60,013 nt of DNA from Companilactobacillus hulinensis. GTDB lineage: Bacteria > Bacillota > Bacilli > Lactobacillales > Lactobacillaceae. Each line of letters begins with the position of its first letter. Within the stretch, counting starts at the first letter, position 1. The DNA lies in the NCBI RefSeq assembly GCF_003946555.1, contig NZ_RHOO01000015.1:1-60013 (forward strand), read 5' to 3'. The notes under the pieces are model-generated. The model saw only the letters and a program-made list of their open reading frames with translations. It ran no database searches and had not been told where the DNA came from. The position numbers were made by a program, and so were the translations under genes. Positions 59,912-60,013 of the stretch are shown here, piece after piece.

Positions 59912-60013
59912 TAAATAAAAATTATTAATTTCAAATGAGAGATTGCAAGTTTAATCCGAACACTTTGTTAAATATCCACGAAATGAATCAATGGCAGTAT
60001 TCCAGCCTAAAAC

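Overview
The window looks like a chromosomal segment of a low-GC member of the Lactobacillaceae; the gene set and order fit a Companilactobacillus/Lactobacillus-type genome, but I cannot fix the genus. Supporting signs are the run upp-atpBEFHAGDC-DUF1146-murA-mreB-epuA-yidD-DUF2969-rodA, an oleate hydratase, a C69 dipeptidase, frequent TTG starts with good Shine-Dalgarno sites, and AT-rich intergenic DNA with many intrinsic terminators.

Layout. 1-14.4 kb is ordinary core and accessory chromosome: tRNA-Gln, a YbjQ-type protein, dipeptidase, YjeM-type permease, glyA, a secreted nuclease, htpX-lemA, a serine hydrolase, an aldo/keto reductase, oleate hydratase, a 44-residue HicB-like miniprotein, a VOC protein and a membrane-anchored protein of unknown function. 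14.47-35.55 kb is one integrated element of about 21.0 kb. It starts in the 3' end of tRNA-Glu(CUC) and ends at a 25-bp copy of that tRNA end. A tyrosine integrase lies next to the right copy, and three CCTAGTCA-type repeats lie just inside each end. 35.55-60.0 kb is chromosome again: a CPBP protease, a heterodimeric ABC exporter, a serine hydrolase, murT, tdk-prfA-prmC-tsaC-upp, the complete ATP synthase operon, the murA/mreB/rodA cell-wall block, a GcvH-like protein and an Rgg-type regulator.

The element is the notable part. Its right third is a satellite-phage (PICI-like) chassis: integrase, CI-like repressor divergent from a Cro-like protein and an AlpA/excisionase-like protein, small early genes, a prim-pol and a D5/P4-type helicase. 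Immediately after the helicase come ten TGACACA iterons arranged symmetrically around a 100-bp AT-rich core, as in SaPI/PICI origins. The left end keeps an N-terminally truncated ArpU-like late regulator and a GC-rich segment that may be a cos site. No capsid, tail or terminase genes are present. Between the broken ArpU gene (edge near 15,632) and a broken satellite gene (edge near 29,100) sits a complete 13.5-kb exopolysaccharide locus on the opposite strand: chain-length regulator, BY-kinase, phosphatase, priming transferase, three glycosyltransferases, polymerase, pyruvyltransferase, flippase, UDP-galactopyranose mutase and LCP ligase, followed by a decayed secreted protein. My reading is that a whole Wzy-type EPS factory has become cargo of a phage satellite or a gutted prophage and can potentially move with it.

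How the genes work together. In the EPS locus, CpsC/CpsD/CpsB control chain length, the priming transferase and glycosyltransferases build the repeat unit on undecaprenyl phosphate, Glf supplies galactofuranose donor, the pyruvyltransferase adds an acidic ketal, Wzx and Wzy flip and polymerise, and the LCP protein attaches the product to the wall. Downstream of the element, MurT, MurA, MreB and RodA serve peptidoglycan synthesis and cell shape, beside the F1F0-ATPase that LAB use for pH homeostasis.
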